Of a stretch of 64,000 nucleotides of DNA, positions 24,516 through 34,220 are shown piece by piece. How positions within the stretch are numbered: position 1 is the stretch's first letter; each line of letters opens with the position of its first letter. This DNA comes from Anabaena sp051781005. Lineage in GTDB: Bacteria > Cyanobacteriota > Cyanobacteriia > Cyanobacteriales > Nostocaceae. The position numbers and the translations under genes were made by a program. The stretch is from the NCBI RefSeq assembly GCF_051781005.1, contig NZ_JBPWOA010000032.1, forward strand, positions 186,001-250,000, written 5' to 3'. The notes under the pieces are model-generated. The model was given only the letters and a program-made list of their open reading frames with translations, had not been told where the DNA came from and searched no databases.

Positions 24516-25256
24516 ATGAATTTTGATAAAAATAAAGACTTAATTCATCTAATTAAACCTCAATTAACACGGCGAAAATTTTTACAAATTTCAGGTATTT
24601 CTAGTATGGGATTGTTTATGGGTGGCTGTGGTACACCTGCATTTGAAGATTTAGTCGGTAAGCTTTCTGAACCTCTGAACCAAAAAGTTGAAGAATTCAT
24701 TTTTCAACCCCAAAAACTTGTACCAGAATTTTCTGCAAGTCTCATTGAACCAGAAGCTTTAATAATTAATACTTTTCGCAATACACCAATTATTGATCAA
24801 GATAAATTTCGTTTAATTATTGATGGTGATGTCAATCATCCCCTCAGCCTCAGTATGGCAGAAATTCAGGCTTTACCTCTCACCTCCATGATTATTCGTC
24901 ATGTTTGTGTAGAAGGGTGGGCTGCGATCGTACAATGGGGAGGTATACGCTTACGTGATATTATTGCCCTAGCCCAACCCCAGGCAAATGTTAAGTATGC
25001 TTTTTTTGAATCAGCAGATGGTTATTATGAAAGTTGGGATATAGCTTCAGCTACACACCCTCAAACTTTGTTAGCTTATCAAAAAAATGGTGAAAAATTG
25101 CCTGTAGAAAATGGCGCACCTTTGCGTCTGGCTTCCCCAATTAAACTCGGTTATAAACAGAGTAAATGGGTAACGCGAATTACACTGACTCGCTATTTAT
25201 CAGCTTTTAAAGGTTACTGGGAAGATCAAGGTTATGAATGGTTTGCAGGATTGTAG
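24516..25256 (+). CDS. Tat-exported molybdopterin oxidoreductase (sulfite oxidase/MsrP fold)
   Basis: 246 aa. It has a twin-arginine signal, LTRRKFLQISGISSMGLFMG, followed by a cysteine (GGCGTP) that could be a lipoprotein site. The mature domain has the sulfite-oxidase-type molybdopterin fold. RHVCVEGWAAIVQWGG places C131 as the Mo ligand, followed by the FESADGYYESW and KLGYKQSKWVTRITL motifs. The substrate is unknown. MsrP-type enzymes repair methionine sulfoxide in the periplasm with a membrane heme partner, and here a cytochrome b gene precedes it. Lack of the usual MsrQ suggests a related but distinct pair. Confidence 0.87.
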   Translation: MNFDKNKDLIHLIKPQLTRRKFLQISGISSMGLFMGGCGTPAFEDLVGKLSEPLNQKVEEFIFQPQKLVPEFSASLIEPEALIINTFRNTPIIDQDKFRLIIDGDVNHPLSLSMAEIQALPLTSMIIRHVCVEGWAAIVQWGGIRLRDIIALAQPQANVKYAFFESADGYYESWDIASATHPQTLLAYQKNGEKLPVENGAPLRLASPIKLGYKQSKWVTRITLTRYLSAFKGYWEDQGYEWFAGL

Positions 25257-25358
25257 ATACATGAGGTACAAAGTTTTATCACAAAGCTATACCACACTCC
25301 TGACTCCTGTATTCTGCTGTATTTATTAATAGCATTTAATTTGGAAATTTAAATAAAC

Positions 25359-26792
25359 ATGAACTTTTTTGATAAATTAAATACGAATATTTCCCAAAAT
25401 CAAAGCTTACTATTTGTAGGACTTGATCCAAATCCAGAAATGATACCTGCCCGTTATCAATCTTCAGATATTATTGCAGGTTTGACAAATTGGTTACAAT
25501 TTATAATTGCAGAAACGGCTGAGTTTGTCTGTGCTTATAAACCAACTTTAGGATTTTATGAAGCTTTGGGTGTGCCTGGTTTAGAACTTTTATTCAAAAC
25601 TTTAGCATCTATCCCTACGCACATTCCTATTATTTTAGATGCTAAACATAGTGATTTAAATACGAGTAGTATTTTTGCTAAAACTGTATTTACAGAATGG
25701 CGGGTAGATGCTATTACTCTTAGTCCTTATACTGGACAGGATCATGTCGCACCATTTTTAGTTTATCCTGATCAAGCGGTATTTATTTTGTGTTGTACTT
25801 CTAACCCAGGTGCAGCAATTTTACAGCAATTTCCTCATCACAAATCACCCTTTTATTTGCAGGTAGTACAGGAATCAAAAACCTGGGGGACACCAGAACA
25901 ATTAGGCTTGGAAGTAGGAACCACAGATGCTGATATTCTCAAATCTATTCGGTCAATTGCTCCCGAAAGAATTATTATGGCACGTAGTATTTGGGCTGAG
26001 GAAGGTAATCTGAAGAAAATCTTAGCCGCAGGGTTAAATGGTAATGCTGATGGTTTACTAATTCCGGTTCCTCAAGATATGTTGGGTCAAGCTGATTTAT
26101 CTCAACAAATTCAATTATTACGCACGGAAATTAATCAATTTAGAAGTGAAATTATCCATGATGCTTCTACTTGTGAGGTGTGGTTACCTGATATTTCGGT
26201 AAAAGATAAACAGCCACATCAAGATTTGATTTTACAACTTTATGATATTGGCTGCATTATGTTTGGGGAATTTGTTCAGGCTTCAGGCGCGACTTTTCCT
26301 TATTACATTGATTTACGGAAAATTATTTCTAATCCTCAAGTTTTTAATCAAGTACTTAGTGCTTATGAAGAAATTTTAAAAAATCTCACTTTTGATAGAT
26401 TAGCTGGGATTCCTTATGGTTCTTTACCGACAGCAACTGGTTTATCTTTGCGTCTTCATTGTCCGATGATTTTTCCTCGAAAAGAGGTAAAAGCACATGG
26501 AACACGTAAGGTTATTGAAGGTAACTTCTATCCTGGTGAAACAGTTGCGGTAGTTGATGATATTCTCATCAGTGGTAAAAGCGTGATGGAAGGTGCAGAA
26601 AAGTTAATATCTGCGGGATTAAAGGTTAATGATATTGTTGTATTTATTGACCATGAACAAGGGGTAAAAGATAGGTTAAGCCAAAATGGTTATTGCGCTC
26701 ATTCTGTTTTAACTATTTCAGAAATTGTCACCACTCTGCACCAAGCAGGAAGAATAAATGATGATCAATTTTTAGCTTTTCAAGAAAGTTAA
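25359..26792 (+). CDS. pyrFE: Fused orotidine 5'-phosphate decarboxylase / orotate phosphoribosyltransferase
   Basis: 477 aa. The N-terminal half (about 1-270) is group 2 OMP decarboxylase, with FVGLDPNPEMIP near 19 and the catalytic ILDAKHSDLNTS near 92-103. The C-terminal half (about 285-477) is orotate phosphoribosyltransferase, with the PRPP motif VAVVDDILISGKSVMEG near 396. It performs the last two steps of UMP synthesis in reverse domain order from animal UMP synthase. This fusion is usual in cyanobacteria. It is monocistronic here. Confidence 0.93.
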   Translation: MNFFDKLNTNISQNQSLLFVGLDPNPEMIPARYQSSDIIAGLTNWLQFIIAETAEFVCAYKPTLGFYEALGVPGLELLFKTLASIPTHIPIILDAKHSDLNTSSIFAKTVFTEWRVDAITLSPYTGQDHVAPFLVYPDQAVFILCCTSNPGAAILQQFPHHKSPFYLQVVQESKTWGTPEQLGLEVGTTDADILKSIRSIAPERIIMARSIWAEEGNLKKILAAGLNGNADGLLIPVPQDMLGQADLSQQIQLLRTEINQFRSEIIHDASTCEVWLPDISVKDKQPHQDLILQLYDIGCIMFGEFVQASGATFPYYIDLRKIISNPQVFNQVLSAYEEILKNLTFDRLAGIPYGSLPTATGLSLRLHCPMIFPRKEVKAHGTRKVIEGNFYPGETVAVVDDILISGKSVMEGAEKLISAGLKVNDIVVFIDHEQGVKDRLSQNGYCAHSVLTISEIVTTLHQAGRINDDQFLAFQES

Positions 26793-27140
26793 TTAAGAAG
26801 GAGTCAATCAATTTTGGATTTTGGATTGACGATTTTGGATTATCCTCTCCTTTAAAAAAGAGGCTTGAAAGCGAAAAACATTTGTATTTTTCTCCATAAA
26901 TGGAGAGGCTTGAAACCTTATTTTTAGATTTTAGAATTTGAATTCAATCTAAAATCCAAAATCTAAAATCTAAAATTTTTTTCGGTCAAGAGTTAGTAGC
27001 CAGGATTCAGAATTAATTAGTGGAGGATTCATACCCACGATTAATTTAAAACCACTAAATCTATGATTTGATAATGGTCTTAAATATGCTATAGGAATTC
27101 TATATATGGAATGTCTCTGCATTATTTCTCACTCTTATTT
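26793..27140. repeat. Gene-free region with palindromic and direct repeats
   Basis: It contains TTTTGGATT direct repeats, two copies of a hairpin ending GAGGCTTGAAA (about 26862 and 26910), and an inverted repeat of TAGATTTTAGAATTTGAATT-type sequence with ATCTAAAATCCAAAATCTAA (26925-26978). It lies between convergent pyrFE and the kinase gene. The AT-rich hairpins may also serve as terminators. Confidence 0.6.
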
Positions 27141-28979
27141 CTAATGAATTTGTCTAACGGGAATCTGAATACAGAAAGTTGTTCCCTCTCCTAGCTGTGA
27201 TTCGCACCAAATCGATCCTCGATGTCTTTCTACAATAATTTTATAACTAATAGATAGTCCCAAACCTGTTCCTTTACCAATGGGTTTTGTTGTAAAGAAA
27301 GGATTGAATATTTGTGATACTACCTTCTCAGTCATACCAGATCCATTATCGGTAATATTTATCCTTACAGATTCAGCATTTTCTATTTCTGTATGAATCA
27401 AAATCTGGGGAGTAAAATTTGTCTCTTTTCCATCTTTGATGGTATTATTCTCTAAGCGATAGATAAGAGCATCTATGGCATTATTGAGCAAATTCATAAA
27501 TACTTGATTGAGTTGTCCTGGATAACATTCAACTAAAGGTAAATCTCCATAATTTTGAATCACTTCAATTGTAGGATGATCTGCATTAGCTTTCAAACGA
27601 TGTTGCAAAATTACTAGACTGCTTTCAATTCCTTCATGAAGGTTGACAGATTTCATTTCAGCTTCGTCTAACCGAGAGAAATTCCGCAAATTTAGCACTA
27701 TTTCGGTAATGCGGTCGCTCCCTATTTTCATTGAACTAAATAACTTGGGTAAATCTTCAGATAAAAAAGCTAATTCAATTTTATCAATATGTTCTTGAAT
27801 TTTAGAATCTGCTTGAGGATATGTTTGCTGAAAAAGCTCTATAAGTTTTAATAAATCATTTGTATAATTCCTAGCATGATTAATATTGCCATCAATAAAG
27901 CTGAGTGGATTATTAATTTCATGAGCAATACCTGCTACTAGTTGTCCCAAACTTGACATTTTTTCGGTTTGGATTAATTGAGTTTGGGTAATTTTTAATT
28001 CTTGCAATGTTTGCTCTAATTCTGAGGTTCTTTCTGCTACTTTTTGTTCTAAATTAGAATAAACATCATCAAGGGAATCAGCCATGTGATTAAATATTTT
28101 TCCCATCATTGCCAGTTCATCACTGCCCTTGTTCTCAATCCTGACCGTAACTCCAGGATTTAAAGCAGCTTGACTCATCACTTGAGAAACTTGAGAAATT
28201 CTTTTGCCTACTAATTTATCAAATAAAAAATATATGAGACTGATAAGTACAATGGTTAAACCTATAAATATACCTAAAACAGCCTGAAGCATGGAAGCTT
28301 GATTAGTGCGTAAATCTTTAGTAGGAACATAAATCATTAGCGCACTGATGATATCGCCAACAGGCCAATTAAAACCGTTTCTTGTACCATATTCATCCAG
28401 AATGGCTTGAGGTGCATTTTCTGGTCTGCCATGACATTCTAAGCAGCTGGTTTCCATTTTAATTGGTTGTGCTACATAAAAGAATTCTTGATTTTCATTG
28501 TTTGTATATCCAGTTTTTTCGTTGATATTTTGATGTTCTTGAAAGTAATTAATAATATCTATCTCAAATTTATCTGCTTTATCAGCAAGATTCATGGGAT
28601 TTAAAGCAGGTTGTTTATAAATATATTCAGGTAGTTGTTCATTAAATAGTTCAAAAATAGCACGAGTGGCAAAAGCATTAGATTTGGCTTCAAGAATCAT
28701 TTCTGGTGTATGCTTTTCTACAGCTGGTGCTAGTTGTTTGATGACATAATTTCGACTGGCTTGCCCAAAATTTAATACTAATTCACTGCGAATTCGGGCT
28801 TCTTGCTTAAAAGCCATTGCTTGGAGTCTGTTTAAGTTCCAGACCCCAACTCCCATGACAATTATTAATGATATAATTACTGCTACTGTGAACTTAAATT
28901 TAATGGAAATTTTTAGCTGAGATTGTTTAATAGGTGTAAACACCTGAGTTGGCATTTCTTCAACTTTTTTGTATCGCAT
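27141..28979 (-). CDS. Membrane histidine kinase with heme-binding DUF3365 sensor
   Basis: 612 aa. TM1 is near 28-48, an extracytoplasmic DUF3365/Tll0287-like domain follows with a c-type heme motif C179-LE-C182-H183-G, then TM2 near 232-254, HAMP (about 255-305), a coiled coil, a HisKA domain with AGIAHEINNPLSF (phospho-His near 351), and a HATPase domain with NNAIDAL, DNGSGM and GKGTGLGLSI. Such sensors respond to redox state or gases through heme. No response regulator is adjacent, so the partner is elsewhere. The gene stands alone on its strand, and the ATG is chosen because it gives a normal N-terminus before TM1. Confidence 0.88.
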   Translation of the reverse strand: MRYKKVEEMPTQVFTPIKQSQLKISIKFKFTVAVIISLIIVMGVGVWNLNRLQAMAFKQEARIRSELVLNFGQASRNYVIKQLAPAVEKHTPEMILEAKSNAFATRAIFELFNEQLPEYIYKQPALNPMNLADKADKFEIDIINYFQEHQNINEKTGYTNNENQEFFYVAQPIKMETSCLECHGRPENAPQAILDEYGTRNGFNWPVGDIISALMIYVPTKDLRTNQASMLQAVLGIFIGLTIVLISLIYFLFDKLVGKRISQVSQVMSQAALNPGVTVRIENKGSDELAMMGKIFNHMADSLDDVYSNLEQKVAERTSELEQTLQELKITQTQLIQTEKMSSLGQLVAGIAHEINNPLSFIDGNINHARNYTNDLLKLIELFQQTYPQADSKIQEHIDKIELAFLSEDLPKLFSSMKIGSDRITEIVLNLRNFSRLDEAEMKSVNLHEGIESSLVILQHRLKANADHPTIEVIQNYGDLPLVECYPGQLNQVFMNLLNNAIDALIYRLENNTIKDGKETNFTPQILIHTEIENAESVRINITDNGSGMTEKVVSQIFNPFFTTKPIGKGTGLGLSISYKIIVERHRGSIWCESQLGEGTTFCIQIPVRQIH

Positions 28980-29122
28980 TTTTTCACAAAAATAAATATA
29001 GCTATTCCTAATTATTTGTGAAAATATTAATGATTATTTTAGATGAGTGTTGCCTATCATACTAAAGTTTTCGCCAATCAAGTAGGAATGCTACCGTTAC
29101 CTAGTAATACAACGGTAACATA

Positions 29123-29917
29123 TCAATTAATGTAGATAGCAGATTCAGATAAACTGACAATTCCTGACCATTGCACCTTTTTTTCTTTTTCCCGACGGTA
29201 AGAAAAGAAATGTTCTGGAGTTTGATAGGTACAATAGGGAGCGATCGCAATTTGTTCTCCACTAATACCCAATTGCTCCAACTGTAAAGCATTAATTCGA
29301 CGCACATCTAAACGCACCTTGCCTGGTTCTGGATCTGCAAATAAAGGTGAATCAGGTAAATCGTGTAAAACAGCAACTATGTTTTGCTGATCATTATGTG
29401 GTAAAATGGTGCTTCCAATTTCCGCAGCCACTTCCACGGAAACTTGGTAGACTTCGCCGGCAATCGCTGGCCCCATCGCAATTCGCAAATCAGCTAATTC
29501 ACTGCCTTGGGATTGCATACGAGCGATCGCTTGGGGGACAATCTTCGCAGCTGTACCCCGCCAACCAGCGTGTAAAGCCGCTACCTGTCCGATTTTAATA
29601 TCCCCAATCAACACAGGTGTACAATCAGCACTCGCTACCCAAATTGCTTGTAAAGCTTGCTCACTAATTAAACCATCTGCCAAAGCCAGATCATCACTAT
29701 TTTGTAACTGTTCATCTACCTCTTGAGGGGTTAAAACAGTATTGCCATGTACCTGTTGTAAACGATAAGCTAAAGCCTGCGGTTGCAGTACTTTTGTTAA
29801 CTCATGTGGCGGACGAGGCCAAAACTGCTGGGTAAAAAAACCGTGAGGCCAAGGTTCTAACAAATTACAAGTGAGGTAAGGTAGACCTTCCCAATTGTGC
29901 CAGTGCCAAGTGTGCAT
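29123..29917 (-). CDS. pgeF: Polyphenol oxidase / purine nucleoside phosphorylase family protein (YfiH/PgeF)
   Basis: 264 aa from the ATG MHTWHWHNWEG; a GTG four codons upstream is less likely. Family motifs: RLQQVHGNTVL near 52, VASADCTPVLIGD near 98 with the active-site Cys, and ALHAGWRGTAAKIVPQAI near 115. YfiH proteins cleave purine nucleosides and in some bacteria correct peptidoglycan precursor errors. The His-Cys-His zinc site is intact. Confidence 0.9.
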   Translation of the reverse strand: MHTWHWHNWEGLPYLTCNLLEPWPHGFFTQQFWPRPPHELTKVLQPQALAYRLQQVHGNTVLTPQEVDEQLQNSDDLALADGLISEQALQAIWVASADCTPVLIGDIKIGQVAALHAGWRGTAAKIVPQAIARMQSQGSELADLRIAMGPAIAGEVYQVSVEVAAEIGSTILPHNDQQNIVAVLHDLPDSPLFADPEPGKVRLDVRRINALQLEQLGISGEQIAIAPYCTYQTPEHFFSYRREKEKKVQWSGIVSLSESAIYIN

Positions 29918-29982
29918 CTTCAACCTCACCTAAACAAAAAATTAAAAACTGCCAATCAATGCTAACGTGAACAACGGGATTT

Positions 29983-30807
29983 ATGGGAACAGCTGTGGAA
30001 TTTAATCAGCAACTTCTGGTAAATACTCTGAAAGCAGAGCGAGAACATTCATATTTACCATTTTCTCTACATATTTTTGACAGCTTAACCTCAACTAATC
30101 AAACTGCGTGGAACCTGCTCAAGCAAGGAGCAAAACCAGGATGTGTAGTTATAGCCACTCAACAAACCGCTGGTAAGGGACAATGGGGAAGACAGTGGCT
30201 ATCTCCTTCTGGCGGTCTATATCTCTCGGTTGCCATTACTCCTAAACTAGAAGCTACTGAAAGCTACCAATTAACTTTGGCTACCGCCTGGGGAATTGCA
30301 GCCCAATTACAAAAGTGTGATGTGAGAGTGGGGATAAAATGGCCGAATGATTTAGTATTAGATGGTCGCAAACTAGGCGGCATTTTAACGGAGACAAAAA
30401 TCCACAAAGGACAAATTACCCAAGCTGTAATTGGTGTTGGCATTAACTGGGCTAACCCAGTACCCCAAACCGGCATCAATTTAGAATTGTGGCAAGGTTC
30501 CCAGAATTTTCGACCCATTCCTTCTCTAGAAATTCTCGCCTCCACAGTTTTACTGGGAATAGAATCCGGTCTAGAGTGTCTTACCATCGAAGGAATAAAC
30601 ATACTTTTGTCTCGTTATGTTGATTTACTTACAAACATGGGTGATGAAGTCTATGTGAATAATCTTTTAGGCACTGTAGTAGGGGTAACACCCCAAGGAA
30701 ATCTCCGCTTAAAAATGGCTGGATATAATACGCAGGAACTGATAACACCAGAAATTTCTGTCGAACCCGGTACAATTAGCTTGGGTTATTGCAAAACTTC
30801 TGTTTAA
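29983..30807 (+). CDS. birA: Biotin--[acetyl-CoA-carboxylase] ligase
   Basis: 274 aa. It activates biotin with ATP and attaches it to the carboxylase carrier protein. Motifs: FDSLTSTNQTAWNLL near 29, ATQQTAGKGQWGRQWLSPSG near 59-78 (biotinyl-AMP loop, with Gly-Lys-Gly and Arg), and KWPNDLVLDGRKLGGIL near 118. There is no N-terminal helix-turn-helix, so it is a ligase without the repressor function. It is divergent from pgeF by 65 bp. Confidence 0.93.
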   Translation: MGTAVEFNQQLLVNTLKAEREHSYLPFSLHIFDSLTSTNQTAWNLLKQGAKPGCVVIATQQTAGKGQWGRQWLSPSGGLYLSVAITPKLEATESYQLTLATAWGIAAQLQKCDVRVGIKWPNDLVLDGRKLGGILTETKIHKGQITQAVIGVGINWANPVPQTGINLELWQGSQNFRPIPSLEILASTVLLGIESGLECLTIEGINILLSRYVDLLTNMGDEVYVNNLLGTVVGVTPQGNLRLKMAGYNTQELITPEISVEPGTISLGYCKTSV

Positions 30808-30845
30808 CTTTTTTAGACTTAAATTACACACAACTGAGAGAACAA

Positions 30846-32507
30846 ATGACGCAGCGCCATAAATCTGCCCATAACCGCTTGGATTATTTGCGGACTCAAG
30901 GTTTAACAAAACGACGCTTTGCGTCTAAATTATCAGCACGGAGTCTCTGTTTTTTAAGCAGCGTTAGCCTCCTTAGTAGTGGCTTCGTTCTTGCCCAAAC
31001 AGAAACATCAGTAGATAACATTGTTCCAACTATTGAAAGTTCTCAACCAATCGCAGTTGCAGAACCCGTAAAAAAAGATACTCCTGTGTCAGAAGTGCGT
31101 TCACAACCCGATTTTGCAGAACGCCGAGTTAGACTCAGAAAAAAACTCACCCAGGAAAATGTTTCCCAACCAACAAAGCCAGTCAGAATTGCTCAACCTA
31201 AAGTAGAGAATTCTGAACCGGCAGTCATCATTAGAACTTCTAAACCCAAAGTTGAAAATTCTGAACCGAGAGTCACCGTTAGAACCTCTAAACCCAAAGT
31301 TGAAAGTTCTGAACCGAGAGTCAACGTTAGAACTTCTCAACCCAAAGTTGAAAGGTCACAGGCTGAAAAACCTCAGATTCCTGCCAACTCAAACTCAGCA
31401 CCTGAAAAAGCCGCAGAAGTTGCTAAACCAGCAAATAACGGCACAACGGCGAGAAAAAACAAGGATTACAATAACTCCTACATTGATCCTACAGATTACA
31501 ACGGTACTGCAACTGGTAACTATGAAGCACCCAGTTCTGTAGTCGTTACAGAACGAGCTGGTGGCTGTCGAGCCGTTTTTTCAGAGAGAGAAATTGCTGC
31601 TGGTGCTTGCGGCAAAAAAGCAACTGACACTCCCCGCGTAGCTGATTCCCCTAAAAAATCAGCACCCAATTGGATCAAAAAAAGTGAAACCGCTAGTTTA
31701 GAAAAAGCGCCTACCGTCCAGCGAGTAGCCACTGAGTCTAGCCAAAAAACCCAGAGTGTAGTTGAGACTGTTGCTAGTGCTGTGAATAATAAAAATTGGG
31801 TGACTCCCAAAAGTAGTAATAGCACTCAGACAAAGACTGCATATCGTCCTAATCGGTTTATTCCTCAGCCCAGTGAATTTAGTAGTACTACAACCGTAAG
31901 TGCTACTCCTATAGCTCCCAGTTTTGGGACTTTACCCGCACCAATGGCTGAAGGTAAGGTTGCACCCCGCCCCAGTACTGTCTCTTATGACTTTGCACTG
32001 GCATCGGTTTTACCACAGGTTTCTTACAATAGTACCCTTGCCTATCGTGGCGGTTCAGGAGTGATGTTCCCCTTGTCTGTTGCTGCGCCTATTACTTCTT
32101 TGTTTGGCTGGCGCGTTCATCCAATTACAGGGGATAGACGTTTCCACGCTGGTACAGACATAGGTGCGCCTACAGGAACACCAATTTTAGCAGCTGCGAA
32201 AGGTCAAGTTGAGACTGCTAATTGGATGGGTGGTTATGGTTTAGCAGTAACCATTAATCACAGTTCTGCTCAACAAAGTCTCTACGCCCATATGTCAGAA
32301 ATCTTGGTTACTCCCGGTCAATGGGTAGAACCAGGAACTGTCATTGGCCGGGTTGGTAGCACGGGCAACTCTACAGGCCCCCACCTGCACTTTGAAGTCC
32401 GCCACATGACCCAAAATGGTTGGGTTGCTGTTGACCCAGGTGTAAAACTACAAGCCGGTCTCAACAACTTGCTGCAAAACACACGGACAGCGCAAGTTCC
32501 TCAATAG
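30846..32507 (+). CDS. M23 peptidase with tandem-repeat linker
   Basis: 553 aa from the ATG MTQRHKSAHNRLDYL. A signal-like segment lies near 30-50 (SLCFLSSVSLLSSGFVLAQ). A 16-residue repeat K/QPKVENSEPRVTVRTS occurs three times plus a partial copy (residues 117-171; 48-bp DNA repeats at 31194-31358). The C-terminal LytM/M23 domain has HAGTDIGAP near 435, YAHMSE near 479 and GPHLHFEVR near 515, so the zinc ligands are intact. It is a periplasmic peptidoglycan endopeptidase or an amidase activator, with a long low-complexity linker. Confidence 0.88.
   Translation: MTQRHKSAHNRLDYLRTQGLTKRRFASKLSARSLCFLSSVSLLSSGFVLAQTETSVDNIVPTIESSQPIAVAEPVKKDTPVSEVRSQPDFAERRVRLRKKLTQENVSQPTKPVRIAQPKVENSEPAVIIRTSKPKVENSEPRVTVRTSKPKVESSEPRVNVRTSQPKVERSQAEKPQIPANSNSAPEKAAEVAKPANNGTTARKNKDYNNSYIDPTDYNGTATGNYEAPSSVVVTERAGGCRAVFSEREIAAGACGKKATDTPRVADSPKKSAPNWIKKSETASLEKAPTVQRVATESSQKTQSVVETVASAVNNKNWVTPKSSNSTQTKTAYRPNRFIPQPSEFSSTTTVSATPIAPSFGTLPAPMAEGKVAPRPSTVSYDFALASVLPQVSYNSTLAYRGGSGVMFPLSVAAPITSLFGWRVHPITGDRRFHAGTDIGAPTGTPILAAAKGQVETANWMGGYGLAVTINHSSAQQSLYAHMSEILVTPGQWVEPGTVIGRVGSTGNSTGPHLHFEVRHMTQNGWVAVDPGVKLQAGLNNLLQNTRTAQVPQ
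31194..31358. repeat. 48-bp in-frame tandem repeat in the M23 peptidase gene
   Basis: Three full copies (31194, 31242, 31290) and one partial copy, each encoding 16 residues. The unit length is a multiple of three, so copy-number change would not shift the frame. Confidence 0.9.
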
Positions 32508-32512
32508 GAGGC

Positions 32513-33288
<776 letters not shown>

Positions 33289-33632
33289 GGTTTTTCTGCC
33301 AAACTAATTCTATTTATTGCTTAATTTTGGCGGAAATTAACTAATAATTCTGCCAAAAAATGTAAAAACTTTGAATATAATTTCTGGCATCTTTTTTTGG
33401 TAGATGAACATTAACACATTCACATCAATCTCAAGGCATACTTGGGTAAGAAGATTATTCTTTTGGGAGAGCAATTTGGCTTACTCTGGTGTTCACTACA
33501 AGTTCGGAGTTTAATAGAAGCAATTATAGAGAAGAAAAGCCCTATGTTTACTTCGGTTTCAGAAAAACCCAATCAAGGGTATTATTTTCCACATAGCACT
33601 CAAGCACTTAAAGAATTTTTGAGGGTTAGCCA

Positions 33633-34130
33633 ATGATTGAAATGAAAGTCGCTGGTATAGCATTAGATGCCATAACCCGCAGCCCGATTGTATTACTGAA
33701 AGATGGCTCAGATCGTCGGGCTTTACCAATTTATATAGGTCAAGAACAGGCCAGGGCTATTATGGGTGCTATGGAGCATCAAAAACCACCTAGACCTCTA
33801 ACCCATGACCTAATTGTGAATATTTTGGAAGTCTGGAATATGACCTTAGAAAAGGTGATTATTCATTCTTTGCAAAAGGATACATTTTACGCTGCTTTGA
33901 TTGTGCAGCAAGGTGAGGTCAAAAAAGAAATTGATGCTCGTCCTAGTGATGCGATCGCAATTGCCCTCCGTACAAATACTCCTATCTGGGTTATGGAAGA
34001 GGTAGTAGCTGATGCTTCTATCCCCGTTGATCGAGATGCTGATGAAGCTGAACAGCAAGCTTTCCGCGAATTCATTTCCAATCTTCGTCCTGAAGATTTG
34101 ATTAAACGATTTGATAATAGTGACAGTTAA
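33633..34130 (+). CDS. Bifunctional nuclease family protein (DUF151)
   Basis: 165 aa: MIEMKVAGIALDAITRSPIVLLKDGSDRRALPIYIG at the start, EQARAIMGAMEHQKPPRPLTHDL near 39, and ARPSDAIAIALRTNTPIWV near 100. This is the compact BFN fold reported to have both RNase and DNase activity in plants. It is a cytoplasmic, widely conserved cyanobacterial gene. The ATG is chosen because the family begins with M-x-E-M-x-V. Confidence 0.9.
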   Translation: MIEMKVAGIALDAITRSPIVLLKDGSDRRALPIYIGQEQARAIMGAMEHQKPPRPLTHDLIVNILEVWNMTLEKVIIHSLQKDTFYAALIVQQGEVKKEIDARPSDAIAIALRTNTPIWVMEEVVADASIPVDRDADEAEQQAFREFISNLRPEDLIKRFDNSDS

Positions 34131-34220
34131 TAAATAGTTAGGGGAATGGGAACTAGGAAAAAATAATCAACTTTTACCTCTTGTCTATTCCCTGTTCCCT
34201 CTTCCTTATTCCCCCAATTT

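Noticed and set aside
33289..33441. FMN riboswitch upstream of ribE
   Set aside because: I see no conserved FMN-aptamer core or terminator hairpin.
33442..33636. 64-residue frame from a TTG before the bifunctional nuclease gene
   Set aside because: No ribosome site, no known family and a rare start. Its only support is an end overlap with the next ATG, so I did not list it as a gene.
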